Position numbers and translations under genes: made by a program
Source: Muricauda sp. SCSIO 64092
GTDB lineage: Bacteria > Bacteroidota > Bacteroidia > Flavobacteriales > Flavobacteriaceae
Length of the DNA: 64,000 nucleotides
NCBI RefSeq assembly: GCF_023016285.1
Contig: NZ_CP095413.1
Span: forward strand, 558,001-622,000
Reading direction: 5' to 3'
Shown here: positions 1-11,700 of the stretch, piece after piece
Layout: each line of letters begins with the position of its first letter
Numbering within the stretch: position 1 is the stretch's first letter
The notes under the pieces: model-generated
Seen by the model: the letters and a program-made list of their open reading frames with translations, nothing else
Databases searched by the model: none
Told to the model about the DNA's origin: nothing

Positions 1-64
1 CTGCTTCAATAATATCGCCCAAAACAAAATTGATGTCTTTTTTAAGGTCCCGTATATTGGCCAT
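1..64 (-). CDS. 5' end of a small protein of unknown function (partial)
   Basis: An ATG at 62-64 on the minus strand opens a frame that runs off the window edge and encodes MANIRDLKKDINFVLGDIIE and onward. The gene starts 26 bases after the manA stop on the same strand, so it is probably the last visible member of the idi/PTPS/manA run. The N-terminus resembles a short uncharacterised protein often seen in Flavobacteriia, but only 21 residues are visible and no function can be assigned. The start is supported by the operon-like spacing and the absence of any overlap with manA. Confidence 0.6.
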   Translation of the reverse strand, partial: MANIRDLKKDINFVLGDIIEA

Positions 65-90
65 GGAAATATTTTTTTCTAAAAGTACAA

Positions 91-1056
91 TTAAATCGTT
101 ACTTCCAAAAGTTGGCTTCCCTCCGTAGCAATTTCAATTCTAGTGCTGGAGGCCGATACCAACAGTGTTCCGCCTTTTTCGATGGAAGTGCTGCCCCAGT
201 CGTTGGTCACCTTGGCAGCCCCGTCAACACAGAGATAAATGGAAAACGAATCCCTGTCTACGACATCTTGGACAAAATCTTGGGTGAGATCAAGAAAATT
301 GGTTTTAAAATAGGGACAGTCGACCATCCCGTTTAGGGTATCGGGAATTCTTGCATAATCGACCTTAAAATCATCTTTCTTGTCAAAATCGATGGCATCT
401 ACCGCCAATTCGGTATGCAACTCCCGTAGATTGCCATTTTTATCCCGACGATTAAAATCAAAAACACGGTACGTAATGTCCGAAGTCTGTTGTATCTCCG
501 CCAACAGTACGCCTCCCCCAATAGCATGTATTTTTCCCGTATTGATAAAATACGTATCCCCGGCTACCACCTCTTCATAATTTAACAGATCCAAAAGTGT
601 ATTTTCCTCCAAACTCTTGACATATTCCTCCTTGTCCACATCTTTATTGAATCCAACTATCAATTTGGCGCCAACATCGGCATCCATTACATGCCACATT
701 TCCGTTTTTCCAAAGGAGTTATGACGTTGTTTGGCCAGTTCGTCATTTGGATGCAGTTGAATGGAAAGATCTTGTTTCGCGTCAATAAACTTAATGAGTA
801 TGGGAAACTCGTGACCAAAACGTTCAATAACGCCTTTACCCATTAGATCCATGGGATATTTTTTAATCAACTCATTGAGTGAGGTGCCTGCAAGTGCCCC
901 ATTGCCAACAATGGAAACATCGCCTTTAACACCGGAAAGCTCCCAGCTTTCTCCCGTTGTTTCAGTTTCACTGGGTTTATTGAAAAGCTGTTTTAGTTTA
1001 TCGCCGCCCCAAAGACGGTCTTTCATTATGGGGGTGAATTTTAAGGGATATAGCAT
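91..1056 (-). CDS. manA: mannose-6-phosphate isomerase, class I
   Basis: This cytosolic zinc enzyme interconverts mannose 6-phosphate and fructose 6-phosphate, feeding GDP-mannose and surface polysaccharide synthesis or mannose use. The 321-residue protein has the short bacterial class I layout. Visible metal and active-site motifs are SIQLHPND (His102 as ligand), KTEMWH (Glu119) and GKIHAIG (His176), spaced as in the family, followed by a cupin-fold C-terminus. I start at the ATG at 1054-1056 (MLYPLKFTPIMKDRLWGG), because a longer in-frame reading up to 1161 would overlap the preceding gene and its extra residues look non-coding. The start lies only 4 bases after the preceding stop, which indicates co-transcription with the pterin-synthase gene and idi. 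Nothing appears broken. Confidence 0.95.
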   Translation of the reverse strand: MLYPLKFTPIMKDRLWGGDKLKQLFNKPSETETTGESWELSGVKGDVSIVGNGALAGTSLNELIKKYPMDLMGKGVIERFGHEFPILIKFIDAKQDLSIQLHPNDELAKQRHNSFGKTEMWHVMDADVGAKLIVGFNKDVDKEEYVKSLEENTLLDLLNYEEVVAGDTYFINTGKIHAIGGGVLLAEIQQTSDITYRVFDFNRRDKNGNLRELHTELAVDAIDFDKKDDFKVDYARIPDTLNGMVDCPYFKTNFLDLTQDFVQDVVDRDSFSIYLCVDGAAKVTNDWGSTSIEKGGTLLVSASSTRIEIATEGSQLLEVTI

Positions 1057-1060
1057 AAGG

Positions 1061-1468
1061 TTATCCTGAATAGGTGACAAAATTTCTTGGGGTCTCGTAC
1101 AACGTAATTTCCAATTCCTTACTGGAATCGATATAAGGGCGTAGTTTGTTATAAATAACAACCGCTATGTTTTCGGCCGTTGGATTCAATTCCTTGAATT
1201 CAGGGACCTCAACGTTTAAATTCTTATGGTCCATGGCATCCTCAACTTCCGCTTTTATCAGGTCCTTTAATTCCTTCATATCCATAACGTAACCCGTTTC
1301 CTTGTCGATCTCACCGGTAACGCTGACAATTAAGTCATAGTTATGTCCATGATAGCGGGGATTATTGCACTTACCAAAGGTTGCCTCATTTTTTTCAAAG
1401 CTCCAATCTGCCCTAAATAAACGGTGTGCGGCATTAAAATGTGCTTTTCTACTAACTTTGACTCTCAT
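1061..1468 (-). CDS. 6-pyruvoyl-tetrahydropterin synthase / 6-carboxytetrahydropterin synthase family protein
   Basis: This 135-residue enzyme belongs to the PTPS/QueD family, which acts on 7,8-dihydroneopterin triphosphate in the cytosol. Zinc ligands His15, His40 and His42 and catalytic Cys34 are present (FGKCNNPRYHGHNY), with the Asp80-His81 pair (MDHKNLN) and Glu99 (TAEN). The Cys-x5-His-Gly-His spacing is that of the tetrahydrobiopterin-type PTPS rather than the Cys-x3-His-Gly-His of typical QueD, so the product may be 6-pyruvoyl-tetrahydropterin; automated annotation would probably say 6-carboxytetrahydropterin synthase. I use the ATG at 1466-1468, which overlaps the idi stop codon by one base (TGATG), a sign of translational coupling. 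No other queuosine or biopterin genes are in view. Confidence 0.88.
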   Translation of the reverse strand: MRVKVSRKAHFNAAHRLFRADWSFEKNEATFGKCNNPRYHGHNYDLIVSVTGEIDKETGYVMDMKELKDLIKAEVEDAMDHKNLNVEVPEFKELNPTAENIAVVIYNKLRPYIDSSKELEITLYETPRNFVTYSG

Positions 1469-1992
1469 CAACCAATACTTTTGACCAAATAATTATAAAA
1501 ACGCTCAAAGATAATCTTAAACCATGCCGTATAGGCTTCGGGGTTTTTACCAATATCACGCCTAATATCTTCTGGGAACATCCATTTCCAATCCGCCACC
1601 TCTTCCGGGTTAATTTTTGGATCGTCATTATAGTGACCCACCATAACATGGTCCAATTCGTGTTCCGTCAATCCATTATCGAACGGAGCCTTATAAATAA
1701 AGGAAAACACCTCTTTTAACTCGGTGACAAAACCCATTTCTTGCATCAGACGCCTTTTCCCCGCTTCAATGTTGGTCTCACCATCCCTTTGATGACTGCA
1801 ACAGGTATTGGTCCATAATAAAGGCGAATGGTACTTTTGGGTCGCCCGTTGTTGAAGCATAATCTCCCCATTGTCATTCATGACAAAAACAGAAAATGCC
1901 CTATGGAGCACCGCTTTTTCATGAGCTTCCATTTTGGGCATCAATCCAATCTGCTCATCATTTGGATTGACCAAAATAACTTTCTCTTCCAT
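1468..1992 (-). CDS. idi: isopentenyl-diphosphate delta-isomerase, type 1 (Nudix fold)
   Basis: The enzyme isomerises isopentenyl diphosphate to dimethylallyl diphosphate for isoprenoid, quinone and carotenoid synthesis in the cytosol. The 174-residue length fits type 1. Catalytic Cys65 lies in WTNTCCSH, metal ligands His24 and His67 are visible, and the acidic pair Glu110/Glu112 in LTEHELDHV corresponds to the catalytic glutamates of the E. coli enzyme. A degenerate Nudix-like helix (EAGKRRLMQEMG) follows. The start ATG at 1992 is preceded by a 73-base gap to the PorP gene, so it may have its own promoter, although I see no clear TAnnTTTG box there. It heads a tightly spaced set with the PTPS-like gene and manA. 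Confidence 0.95.
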   Translation of the reverse strand: MEEKVILVNPNDEQIGLMPKMEAHEKAVLHRAFSVFVMNDNGEIMLQQRATQKYHSPLLWTNTCCSHQRDGETNIEAGKRRLMQEMGFVTELKEVFSFIYKAPFDNGLTEHELDHVMVGHYNDDPKINPEEVADWKWMFPEDIRRDIGKNPEAYTAWFKIIFERFYNYLVKSIG

Positions 1993-2065
1993 AGGTGTAA
2001 AAATACGTCCTTTGCTTGACTGAACATATCAAGCTTTATATAAAATATTGATGATCGGATAGGGT

Positions 2066-3013
2066 TTAGAAGAACCTTGGCGATTTTAAGTTGCCCAAAC
2101 GCTGAATGAAATCATACCGCAAAATAATCTCAAAAGAGCCATCATTAAATGTAGTGGCGCCCAAATCCGTGGTTTCACGGTCGTGCGCAATTCCGATCAG
2201 GAGTTTGTCGGAAATATTAAACCCCACCATTCCGCTAAAGGCGGCATCCCATCTGTAGGCCGCTCCTACAATGAATTTATCATTGAACATAAAATTTGCC
2301 GAAAGGTCCACCTGTAAAGGAGCTCCTTCGACCCATTTGGTCAATAGTGCCGGTTTGAATTTTAAAAAGGGGTTCAAATCCCAGACATAGCCCGTAATAA
2401 GGTACCAACTCATCCGCTCCCTTGCTGTGGACAGGGAAGATTCCTCAAAATGTTCCGTTTCGAGCATTCTTGGGACGGACAAACCGGTGTAGAACCGATC
2501 GGTATGGTAATATATGCCCGCACCTACATTGGGTGAAAAGCGGTTGTCAATATCAGAAGGGAGAGTCACTTGACCTTGCAAAGTGCCCGTTTCCAATTGG
2601 GAAAATTGTATATCCAATAAATGGGCGCTGGCTTTTAAACCAAAACTCAATTTTCCATCAATGCCCGTCTGAATGGTGTAAGAGAAATCAACATCAAAAT
2701 ACGTTTCAGAAGTAGGTCCAATGACATCGTTGACAATGGAAACCCCCAAACCTACACCCCTATAGCCCATTGGCGTATGCAGATTAAGTGTTTGTGTTTC
2801 CGGTGCACCGTCCAGACCTACCCATTGCGCCCTGTACAAGGCGGCAATGCTCAAGTGCCCCCTTGAGCCCGCATATGCCGGGTTTACACTGACCGTATTG
2901 TACATATACTGTGTATATTGGGCATCTTGTTGGGCGTGAGACCAAAACCCAAGTACCAATAGACTGACCAATACCAACCATTTCTGGAATACCGCTAAAT
3001 TTATTCTCTCCAC
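2066..3013 (-). CDS. PorP/SprF family type IX secretion outer-membrane protein
   Basis: This 315-residue protein has an N-terminal signal peptide ending near SHAQ and the family's opening motif QQDAQYTQYMYNTVSVNPAY, followed by AGSRG and AQWVGLDGAPET. The rest consists of alternating amphipathic strands typical of a PorP/SprF beta-barrel, ending in an aromatic residue (PRFF) as outer-membrane barrels do. In Flavobacterium, SprF-like proteins are needed to export and anchor particular cargo carrying type B T9SS C-terminal domains. It starts 10 bases after the 673-residue cargo gene, so the two are almost surely co-transcribed and probably a cognate pair. It is clearly paralogous to the protein at 24301-25251, sharing QDAQYTQYM and RETT-LG--FNDGSFEI segments. 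Confidence 0.93.
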   Translation of the reverse strand: MERINLAVFQKWLVLVSLLVLGFWSHAQQDAQYTQYMYNTVSVNPAYAGSRGHLSIAALYRAQWVGLDGAPETQTLNLHTPMGYRGVGLGVSIVNDVIGPTSETYFDVDFSYTIQTGIDGKLSFGLKASAHLLDIQFSQLETGTLQGQVTLPSDIDNRFSPNVGAGIYYHTDRFYTGLSVPRMLETEHFEESSLSTARERMSWYLITGYVWDLNPFLKFKPALLTKWVEGAPLQVDLSANFMFNDKFIVGAAYRWDAAFSGMVGFNISDKLLIGIAHDRETTDLGATTFNDGSFEIILRYDFIQRLGNLKSPRFF

Positions 3014-3023
3014 AACTTTACCT

Positions 3024-5045
3024 TTACCTGTTTATATATATATAGCCCGATAGTTGTTTCATTTGGCCTGTTTGGTCTTCAAAATCAATGATGTAAAAAT
3101 ATGTTCCGGTGGGAAGTTTGCTGTCCTGATCAACCGTAACCCTGCCTTGCGAGGTCCCATCAAAATTGTTTGAGTCATTATCGTATGCCCTTGTCTTAAA
3201 AACCAATACCCCCCACCTATTAAAGATTTTCACAGTGTTATTGGGGTAATTCCCTATGTTTTCAATAAAGAGTGTATCAAAATTCCCATCTCCATTTGGT
3301 GTCAAAATCTGAATGACCAGAATCTCTTCTTCACCAGGTAACGTGGGCTCCAAATCAGAATCCAGATAATTTGGAATACCATTGCCATTGGAATCATCAT
3401 TGGCATAATTCCCGTCCGAGTCCAAATCTTCATCAACGGTATCAATACCATCATCATCATCGTCCGTATCCCTATAATCTGGAATGTCATCACCATCGGT
3501 ATCCGGTAAATCCGTAGTTGGGTCGTCGATTTCATCATTCACATCCACGTCAACTAAAACACTTCCTTCATAACCATCATCCAGACCATCACCATCGGTA
3601 TCGGAATCTATCCAAATTGCATCCGGTAACCCATTTTGGTCAAAATCATTGCCTTCTATATTATCTGGGATACCATCATTGTCACTGTCTTCATCCACGT
3701 AATCGGGAATACCGTCCCCGTCCGTATCCAAAGGAATCAATCCAAGATTTCCATTTTGTTCATAGGCATCGTCCAAACCGTTGTTGTTTGCATCCCCAGC
3801 GCTCGGAGAAATGTAACCAATGGTTACCTGTGCTTCAATGTTATCGGGAATACCATCATTATCACTATCAATATCCAAGTAATCGGGAATACCATCCCCA
3901 TCGGTGTCCGTTGGGTTTGTAGCAGGATCATTATCCCCATCCAGGTTCAAATCTTCAAAGGTGTCCACGATACCATCGTTGTCCAAATCCAGATCGGTCA
4001 TTTGCGTTACCACAACAGTAACCGTGGCAGTGCTACAATTGCTTTGGTCATCACAAACGGTATACTCAAAAGTATCCGTTCCTTCAAAACCTGGATTTGG
4101 GGTATAGGTCACAAAATCATCCGATATGTCCCCGGGCGTTCCATTGTCATTTAGGGTTACCGTTCCATTGGTTGGATTTGTAGTGGCCAATGTTCCAAGG
4201 TTGGGAATATCATTATCATTCATCAATACATTGATGTCAACTGCAATACCTTCTTCCGTGAAAACGGAATCGTCAAATGCATCCACTATGGGTAAAACGT
4301 CCACCGTGACTGTTGCGGAACTACAATCACCAATAGTATTACACACCGTGTATGTAAAACTGTCCGCCCCGTTAAAGTCGGGATTTGGTATATAAGTTAC
4401 ACTATCGTCGGTTGGATTATTTGGAGTGCCATTATCATCAATGTTTACACTACCATTTGCTGGGTTTGAAGCGGTCAATGTACCCACCGTGGGTAAATCG
4501 GAGTCATTGGCATAAATAGGAACAATGACCGAATCATCTTCATTTACGGTAACACTATCGTCCTGGAGACTGGCCGCCTGCTGCATACAGACTACCGTAA
4601 ATCTTGGAAGCTCCATCGTATTACCAACTTTTGTAATTGTGGCTATGTAGCGTTCCACAGTTTCGGTAGCTATAACGGTTGGTTGGGTTCCCGTTAAGGA
4701 GGCATCGTTCCAACCAACGGTTGCACTTCCCTGGACATTGGCTGAAACATCCAAGGTAACTTCATTGGAAGGAGCGTTGCAGTTGGTTATGATGAAATAT
4801 CCAGTAGCATTGGAACCGCAAAGCGTACCATCATAGGTCGCAAAATAGACCCCTGGTTGGGTTACCTCATAAAAAGAGTCCGTTCCCAAAACGGTAGCCG
4901 TATCAGAGGCTTCATACCAACGATAATTACCTTCATCCCCACTATTTGGAGCTTGAAGCAGAAATTGGGCGTTGGCAATTGATACTCCCAAGACCGTAAG
5001 GACAATACTTATGAAAAGGCTTTTATGTGCAGTGAAATATCTCAA
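3024..5045 (-). CDS. secreted T9SS cargo protein with cadherin-like and TSP3 repeats and a gliding-motility C-terminal domain
   Basis: The 673-residue protein has a signal peptide (cleavage near Ala26), an N-terminal domain of unknown type, and two Ig/cadherin-like domains at about 161-250 and 254-346 that share the pattern NDxDxPxxGTL and GxDxFxYTVC. A run of TSP3-like calcium-binding repeats (DxDxDGIPDxxD) follows at about 351-570. The final 95 residues ([40 protein letters not shown]) are the gliding-motility-associated C-terminal domain, type B T9SS signal. It should be exported through T9SS and held at the surface with help from the PorP/SprF protein encoded 10 bases downstream. No ATG is available: the frame is closed upstream and the only sensible start is TTG at 5043-5045, directly before the signal peptide, 25 bases after the previous stop. 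Confidence 0.88.
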   Translation of the reverse strand: MRYFTAHKSLFISIVLTVLGVSIANAQFLLQAPNSGDEGNYRWYEASDTATVLGTDSFYEVTQPGVYFATYDGTLCGSNATGYFIITNCNAPSNEVTLDVSANVQGSATVGWNDASLTGTQPTVIATETVERYIATITKVGNTMELPRFTVVCMQQAASLQDDSVTVNEDDSVIVPIYANDSDLPTVGTLTASNPANGSVNIDDNGTPNNPTDDSVTYIPNPDFNGADSFTYTVCNTIGDCSSATVTVDVLPIVDAFDDSVFTEEGIAVDINVLMNDNDIPNLGTLATTNPTNGTVTLNDNGTPGDISDDFVTYTPNPGFEGTDTFEYTVCDDQSNCSTATVTVVVTQMTDLDLDNDGIVDTFEDLNLDGDNDPATNPTDTDGDGIPDYLDIDSDNDGIPDNIEAQVTIGYISPSAGDANNNGLDDAYEQNGNLGLIPLDTDGDGIPDYVDEDSDNDGIPDNIEGNDFDQNGLPDAIWIDSDTDGDGLDDGYEGSVLVDVDVNDEIDDPTTDLPDTDGDDIPDYRDTDDDDDGIDTVDEDLDSDGNYANDDSNGNGIPNYLDSDLEPTLPGEEEILVIQILTPNGDGNFDTLFIENIGNYPNNTVKIFNRWGVLVFKTRAYDNDSNNFDGTSQGRVTVDQDSKLPTGTYFYIIDFEDQTGQMKQLSGYIYINR

Positions 5046-5070
5046 TTCGATTTGGGGTCGGTTTAATACA

Positions 5071-5718
5071 TTATTTTACAACAAATACCACATTAATAAG
5101 AGAGTTGTAGTCTGCAGGTTGACCAATAATATCGTACTCCATTTCTCCAGTTGCCCCATTAATGCTAATGTTTGCAAACACCAATGGATCGAAATAGGTA
5201 ACGTAATAATAAAGCTCGTTCGCAGCATAAACCGGTATATCCGGGGCGGGTGTTGCACCGTCCATGCTTCGTACCAAATTAGAATTGCCGGATCCAAACT
5301 GATTCAAGTACTGCTGATACAGATTCACTGTTCTATTGGTACCATTTGACGAGGCATCAATAGCTATGGAAGGAGGATAAAAAATCCGCCCTGATGCCGA
5401 GGTAATCGGTGCTATATCCTGGATAACATCTTCAACCGAAGATTCAGTATTGCCATCCCCATCCACATCAATTGGAGTGTCCGAATTCACCTCAGAAGCA
5501 GCCTGGTCATCCGTGGCCCTAGCCCATGACGATCCGTTATAATAGTAAATTACATTGTCATCGGTATTGTATAAACATTGTCCTATGGAAGCTCCGGAAA
5601 TTCCAGACATTTCTGCTGTTGTCGCCGTAGGAAGTCCCATTAATGAATTCGCATCAATTTGTGCATTTATCGTAAGCACTGTACTTGTAAATGCCAATGT
5701 TAAGATTGCTTTCTTCAT
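5071..5718 (-). CDS. small secreted protein accompanying the giant repeat protein, function unknown
   Basis: The 215-residue protein begins with a clear signal peptide ([20 protein letters not shown]). Residues about 47-68 contain [20 protein letters not shown], an aromatic motif also seen in variant form in the giant upstream protein (NTNTGTIFFWDGDSW). The C-terminal half ([13 protein letters not shown] to NVVFVVK) is rich in Tyr, Asn and beta-strand-like segments and resembles the ends of other flavobacterial surface proteins. I see no T9SS C-terminal domain and no membrane anchor, so its final location is uncertain. It starts 35 bases after the giant gene's stop and ends 25 bases before the next gene's start, so it is probably in the same transcript. 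It may be a minor subunit, cap or linker of the fibre; this is inference only. Confidence 0.8.
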   Translation of the reverse strand: MKKAILTLAFTSTVLTINAQIDANSLMGLPTATTAEMSGISGASIGQCLYNTDDNVIYYYNGSSWARATDDQAASEVNSDTPIDVDGDGNTESSVEDVIQDIAPITSASGRIFYPPSIAIDASSNGTNRTVNLYQQYLNQFGSGNSNLVRSMDGATPAPDIPVYAANELYYYVTYFDPLVFANISINGATGEMEYDIIGQPADYNSLINVVFVVK

Positions 5719-5753
5719 TAGTATCTTTTTTGGTTTATCGATTCATTTGGTTA

Positions 5754-8700
5754 TTAGTTGGGCAAAACAATCACTGAAAACATGAATTCCAGATCGATAT
5801 CATCCTTTTGAGTGGTCCCGTTATCACTATCACCGATATTGATTCTAAACCCTGCTGTTGTTTGGTTATAGTAGGTAATTCCCGGATCATCATAATTCTG
5901 ACCAGTATTGCCAGGGCAGTCCCCTCCGCAGTCCAATGTTGCCAATTGAATAATGTAATTGGCATTAGAGAGTGCGGTAGAAAACGTAATCTGATAATCC
6001 CCCTCATCTATTCTTGAAACCGTTGCCCCATAAATGGAAGCTGCAGTACCGGTTCCAGCAACTTTTCCTGCTGCATATATCGTTGGCATAAACGAGGAGA
6101 CAAAAGCATTTTGATCTTCCCATTGGGGGTTCCCCGAGCCATCCGTTGTCAATACTTTATCTGCGTCACCTGCGCCAGCAGTTCCTATTTTTGCTGTGGT
6201 TACTGCATCATCAGCTATTTCGGTCGTTCCTACTGCTCCGGCAGCTATCTCAAGGGTCACGTTCTCCAAAGTGGAGTTCGCGCCACCCGTTACCGTTAGG
6301 TCGCTAGAGGTGATGGAACCGTCACCCGTGATTGAGGCAACGTCCACCTCAAGGGCACCCGTCGTGCCGTTCTGGGCCAGGCCGCTACCTGCCACATCAG
6401 CGTTTATCGTTGCCGCATTCACCGCGTCATCCGCTATCTCCAAGGTCACGTTCTCCAAGGTGGAGTTTGCACCGCCCGTTACCGTTAGGTCGCTCGAAGT
6501 AATGGAACCGTCACCCGTGATCGAGGCAACGTCCACCTCCAAAGCGCCCGTCGTACCGTTCTGGGCCAATCCGCTGCCCGCCACATCCGCGTTTATCGTT
6601 GCTGCGTTCACCGCGTCATCCGCTATCTCAAGGGTCACGTTCTCCAGGGTCGAGTTCGCACCGCCCGTTACCGTTAGGTCGCTAGAGGTGATGGAACCGT
6701 CACCCGTGATCGAAGCCACATCCACCTCAAGGGCGCCCGTCGTACCGTTCTGGGTCAGGCCACTCCCTGCTACGTCCGCATTTATTGTTGCTGCGTTCAC
6801 CGCATCATCTGCTATCTCCAAGGTTACGTTCTCCAGGGTGGAGTTCGCACCGCCCGTCACCGTAAGGTCACTTGAGGTAATGGAACCGTCGCCCGTTATG
6901 GAAGCTACATCCACTTCCAAAGCACCCGTCGTACCGTTCTGGGCCAGGCCGCTGCCCGCCACGTCCGTATTTATTGTTGCTGCGTTAACTGCGTCATCCG
7001 CTATTTCCAAGGTCACGTTCTCCAGGGTGGAGTTCGCCCCACCGGTCACCGTTAGGTCGCTTGAGGTAATGGAGCCGTCGCCCGTGATCGAGGCCACGTC
7101 CACTTCCAAAGCGCCCGTCGTACCGTTCTGGGCAAGGCCGCTGCCCGCCACATCGGCGTTTATCGTTGCCGCGTTTACCGCATCATCCGCTATCTCAAGG
7201 GTCACGTTCTCCAGGGTCGAGTTTGCACCGCCCGTCACCGTAAGGTCACTTGAGGTAATGGAACCGTCACCCGTGATCGAGGCAACGTCCACCTCCAAAG
7301 CGCCCGTCGTACCGTTCTGGGCCAATCCGCTGCCCGCCACATCAGCGTTTATCGTTGCTGCGTTCACTGCATCGGCGGCTATGTCCACAGAGGCGATACT
7401 GCCATCGGCTATCTCTGTACTTCCCACTGCACCGGCCGCTATTTCAAGGGTCACGTTCTCCAGGGTCGAGTTTGCACCGCCCGTTACCGTAAGGTCACTT
7501 GAGGTAATGGAACCATCACCCGTGATCGAAGCCACATCCACCTCAAGGGCGCCCGTCGTACCGTTCTGGGTCAGGCCATTGCCCGCCACGTCCGCATTTA
7601 TCGTTGCCGCGTTCACCGCGTCGTCCGCTATCTCAAGGGTCACGTTCTCCAAGGTGGAGTTCGCACCGCCCGTTACCGTTAGGTCGCTTGAGGTGATGGA
7701 ACCATCGCCCGTGATCGAGGCAACGTCCACTTCCAAAGCGCCCGTTGTACCGTTCTGGGTCAATCCGTTGCCTGCTACATCCGCATTTATCGTTGCGGCG
7801 TTCACCGCGTCATCCGCTATCTCCAAGGTGACGTTCTCCAGGGTGGAGTTTGCACCGCCCGTTACCGTTAGATCACTTGAGGTGATCGAACCATCACCCG
7901 TGATCGAGGCCACGTCCACCTCAAGGGCGCCCGTCGTACCGTTCTGGGTCAGGCCACTGCCCGCAACGTCCGCATTTATTGTAGTTGCGTTCACTGCATC
8001 GGCGGCTATGTCACCTGAGGCAATACTGCCATCGGCTATCTCCGTACTGCCCACTGCGCCAGCGGCTATCTCCAAAGTGACGTTCTCCAAGGTGGAGTTT
8101 GCTCCGCCCGTCACCGTAAGGTCGCTCGAGGTAATCGAACCGTCGCCCGTGATCGAGGCCACGTCCACTTCCAAAGCACCCGTCGTGCCGTTCTGGGTCA
8201 GGCCACTACCTGCCACATCAGCGTTTATCGTTGCCGCGTTCACCGCGTCGTCCGCTATCTCCAAGGTCACGTTCTCCAAGGTCGAGTTTGCACCGCCCGT
8301 TACCGTTAGGTCGCTCGAGGTAATGGAACCGTCACCCGTGATCGAGGCCACGTCCACCTCCAAAGCACCCGTCGTGCCGTTCTGGGCCAATCCGCTCCCC
8401 GCCACATCGGCGTTTATCGTCGCGGCGTTCACTGCGTCGGCGGCTATATCACCAGAGGCGATACTGTCATCGGCTATCTCCGTACTGCCCACCGCACCAG
8501 CGGCTATCTCAAGGGTCACGTTCTCCAGGGTGGAGTTCGCACCACCCGTTACCGTTAGGTCGCTCGAGGTGATCGAACCATCACCCATGATCGAGGCCAC
8601 GTCCACTTCCAAAGCACCCGTCGTACCGTTCTGGGTAAGGCCACTGCCCGCCACGTCCGCATTTATTGTAGTTGCGTTCACTGCATCGGCGGCTATGTCA

Positions 8701-11700
8701 CCTGAGGCAATACTGCCATCGGCTATCTCCGTACTGCCCACTGCGCCAGCGGCTATCTCCAAAGTGACGTTCTCCAAGGTGGAGTTTGCTCCGCCCGTTA
8801 CCGTTAGATTACTTGAGGTGATCGAACCATCACCCGTAATCGAGGCCACGTCCACTTCCAAAGCGCCCGTCGTACCGTTCTGGGTCAGGCCACTGCCCGC
8901 AACGTCCGCATTTATTGTAGTTGCGTTCACTGCATCGGCGGCTATGTCACCTGAGGCAATACTGCCATCGGCTATCTCCGTACTGCCCACTGCGCCAGCG
9001 GCTATCTCCAAAGTGACGTTCTCCAAGGTGGAGTTTGCTCCGCCCGTCACCGTAAGGTCGCTCGAGGTAATCGAACCGTCGCCCGTGATCGAGGCCACGT
9101 CCACTTCCAAAGCACCCGTCGTGCCGTTCTGGGCCAATCCGCTGCCTGCCACATCGGCGTTTATCGTTGCTGCGTTAACTGCGTCATCGGCTATCTCAAG
9201 GGTCACGTTCTCCAAGGTGGAGTTTGCACCGCCCGTCACAGTAAGGTCGCTCGAGGTAATGGAACCGTCTCCTGTGATCGAGGCCACGTCCACCTCAAGG
9301 GCGCCCGTCGTACCGTTCTGGGCAAGGCCGCTGCCCGCAACATCCGCGTTTATCGTTGCTGCGTTCACCGCATCATCCGCTATCTCAAGGGTCACGTTCT
9401 CCAAAGTGGAGTTCGCACCTCCAGTTACGGTCAAGTCACTCGAGGTAATGGAACCGTCTCCTGTGATCGAGGCCACGTCCACCTCAAGGGCACCCGTTGT
9501 ACCGTTCTGGGCCAATCCGCTGCCCGCCACATCGGCGTTTATCGTTGCTGCATTCACCGCGTCATCGGCTATCTCCAAGGTGACGTTCTCCAGGGTGGAG
9601 TTTGCACCGCCCGTTACCGTTAGATCGCTTGAGGTAATGGAACCATCGCCCGTGATCGAGGCAACGTCCACTTCCAAAGCACCCGTCGTACCGTTCTGGG
9701 TCAATCCGTTGCCCGCCACATCGGCGTTTATCGTTGCCGCGTTAACTGCGTCATCCGCTATCTCAAGGGTGACGTTCTCCAAGGTGGAGTTCGCACCACC
9801 GGTTACCGTAAGGTCGCTCGAGGTAATGGAACCGTCACCCGTGATTGAGGTAACGTCCACTTCCAAAGCACCCGTCGTACCGTTCTGGGCCAATCCGCTC
9901 CCCGCAACATCGGCGTTTATCGTCGCGGCGTTAACTGCGTCATCCGCTATCTCCAAGGTCACGTTCTCCAGGGTGGAGTTGGCACCGCCGGTCACCGTAA
10001 GGTCACTTGAGGTAATGGAGCCGTCGCCCGTGATTGAGGCCACGTCCACCTCAAGGGCACCAGTCGTACCGTTCTGGGCAAGGCCGCTGCCCGCCACATC
10101 GGCGTTTATTGTTGCGGCGTTTACCGCATCGGCGGCTATCTCAAGGGTCACGTTCTCCAGGGTGGAGTTTGCACCTCCAGTTACGGTCAAGTCACTCGAG
10201 GTAATGGAACCGTCACCTGTGATCGAGGCCACGTCCACCTCAAGGGCACCCGTCGTACCGTTCTGGGTCAGGCCACTACCTGCCACATCAGCGTTTATCG
10301 TTGCCGCATTCACCGCGTCATCCGCTATCTCAAGGGTCACGTTCTCCAGGGTCGAGTTTGCACCGCCCGTTACCGTTAGGTCGCTCGAGGTGATGGAACC
10401 GTCCCCCGTAATCGAGGCCACGTCCACTTCCAAAGCACCCGTCGTACCGTTCTGAATCAGGCCACTCCCTGCTACGTCCGCATTTATTGTTGCTGCGTTC
10501 ACCGCGTCGGCGGCTATGTCACCAGAGGCGATACTGCCATCGGCTATCTCCGTACTGCCCACCGCACCAGCGGCTATCTCAAGGGTCACGTTCTCCAGGG
10601 TGGAGTTTGCACCGCCCGTTACCGTTAGGTCGCTCGAGGTAATCGAACCGTCTCCCGTGATGGAGGCCACGTCCACCTCCAAAGCACCCGTCGTGCCGTT
10701 CTGGGTCAGGCCGCTACCTGCCACATCAGCGTTTATCGTTGCCGCATTCACCGCGTCGTCCGCTATCTCAAGGGTCACGTTCTCCAAGGTGGAGTTCGCA
10801 CCGCCCGTTACCGTAAGGTCGCTTGAGGTGATGGAACCATCGCCCGTGATCGAGGCCACGTCCACTTCCAAAGCGCCCGTTGTACCGTTCTGGGCCAATC
10901 CGCTGCCCGCAACATCGGCGTTTATCGTTGCTGCGTTCACCGCGTCATCCGCTATCTCAAGGGTCACGTTCTCCAGGGTCGAGTTCGCACCGCCCGTTAC
11001 CGTTAGGTCGCTAGAGGTAATGGAACCGTCACCCGTGATCGAGGCCACGTCCACTTCCAAAGCACCCGTCGTACCGTTCTGGGCCAATCCGCTCCCCGCA
11101 ACATCGGCGTTTATCGTCGCGGCGTTAACTGCGTCGGCGGCTATGTCACCAGAGGCGATACTGCCATCGGCTATCTCCGTACTGCCCACCGCACCAGCGG
11201 CTATCTCAAGGGTCACGTTCTCCAGGGTGGAGTTTGCACCGCCCGTTACCGTTAGGTCGCTCGAGGTGATCGAACCGTCTCCCGTGATGGAGGCCACGTC
11301 CACCTCCAAAGCACCCGTCGTGCCGTTCTGGGCCAATCCGCTCCCCGCCACATCGGCGTTTATCGTTACTGCATTCACCGCGTCATCGGCTATCTCCAAG
11401 GTGACGTTCTCCAGGGTCGAGTTTGCTCCGCCCGTCACCGTAAGGTCGCTCGAGGTAATGGAACCGTCTCCCGTGATTGAGGCAACATCCACCTCAAGGG
11501 CGCCCGTCGTACCGTTCTGGGTCAATCCGTTGCCTGCTACATCCGCATTTATCGTTGCGGCGTTCACCGCGTCATCAGCTATCTCCAAGGTTACGTTCTC
11601 CAAGGTGGAGTTTGCACCACCCGTTACCGTTAGGTCGCTCGAGGTGATCGAACCGTCCCCCGTGATTGAGGCAACGTCCACCTCAAGGGCGCCCGTCGTA

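Noticed and set aside
1057..1161. A longer N-terminus for manA
   Set aside because: It would overlap the upstream gene by 100 bases; the ATG at 1056 gives the standard N-terminus and normal operon spacing.
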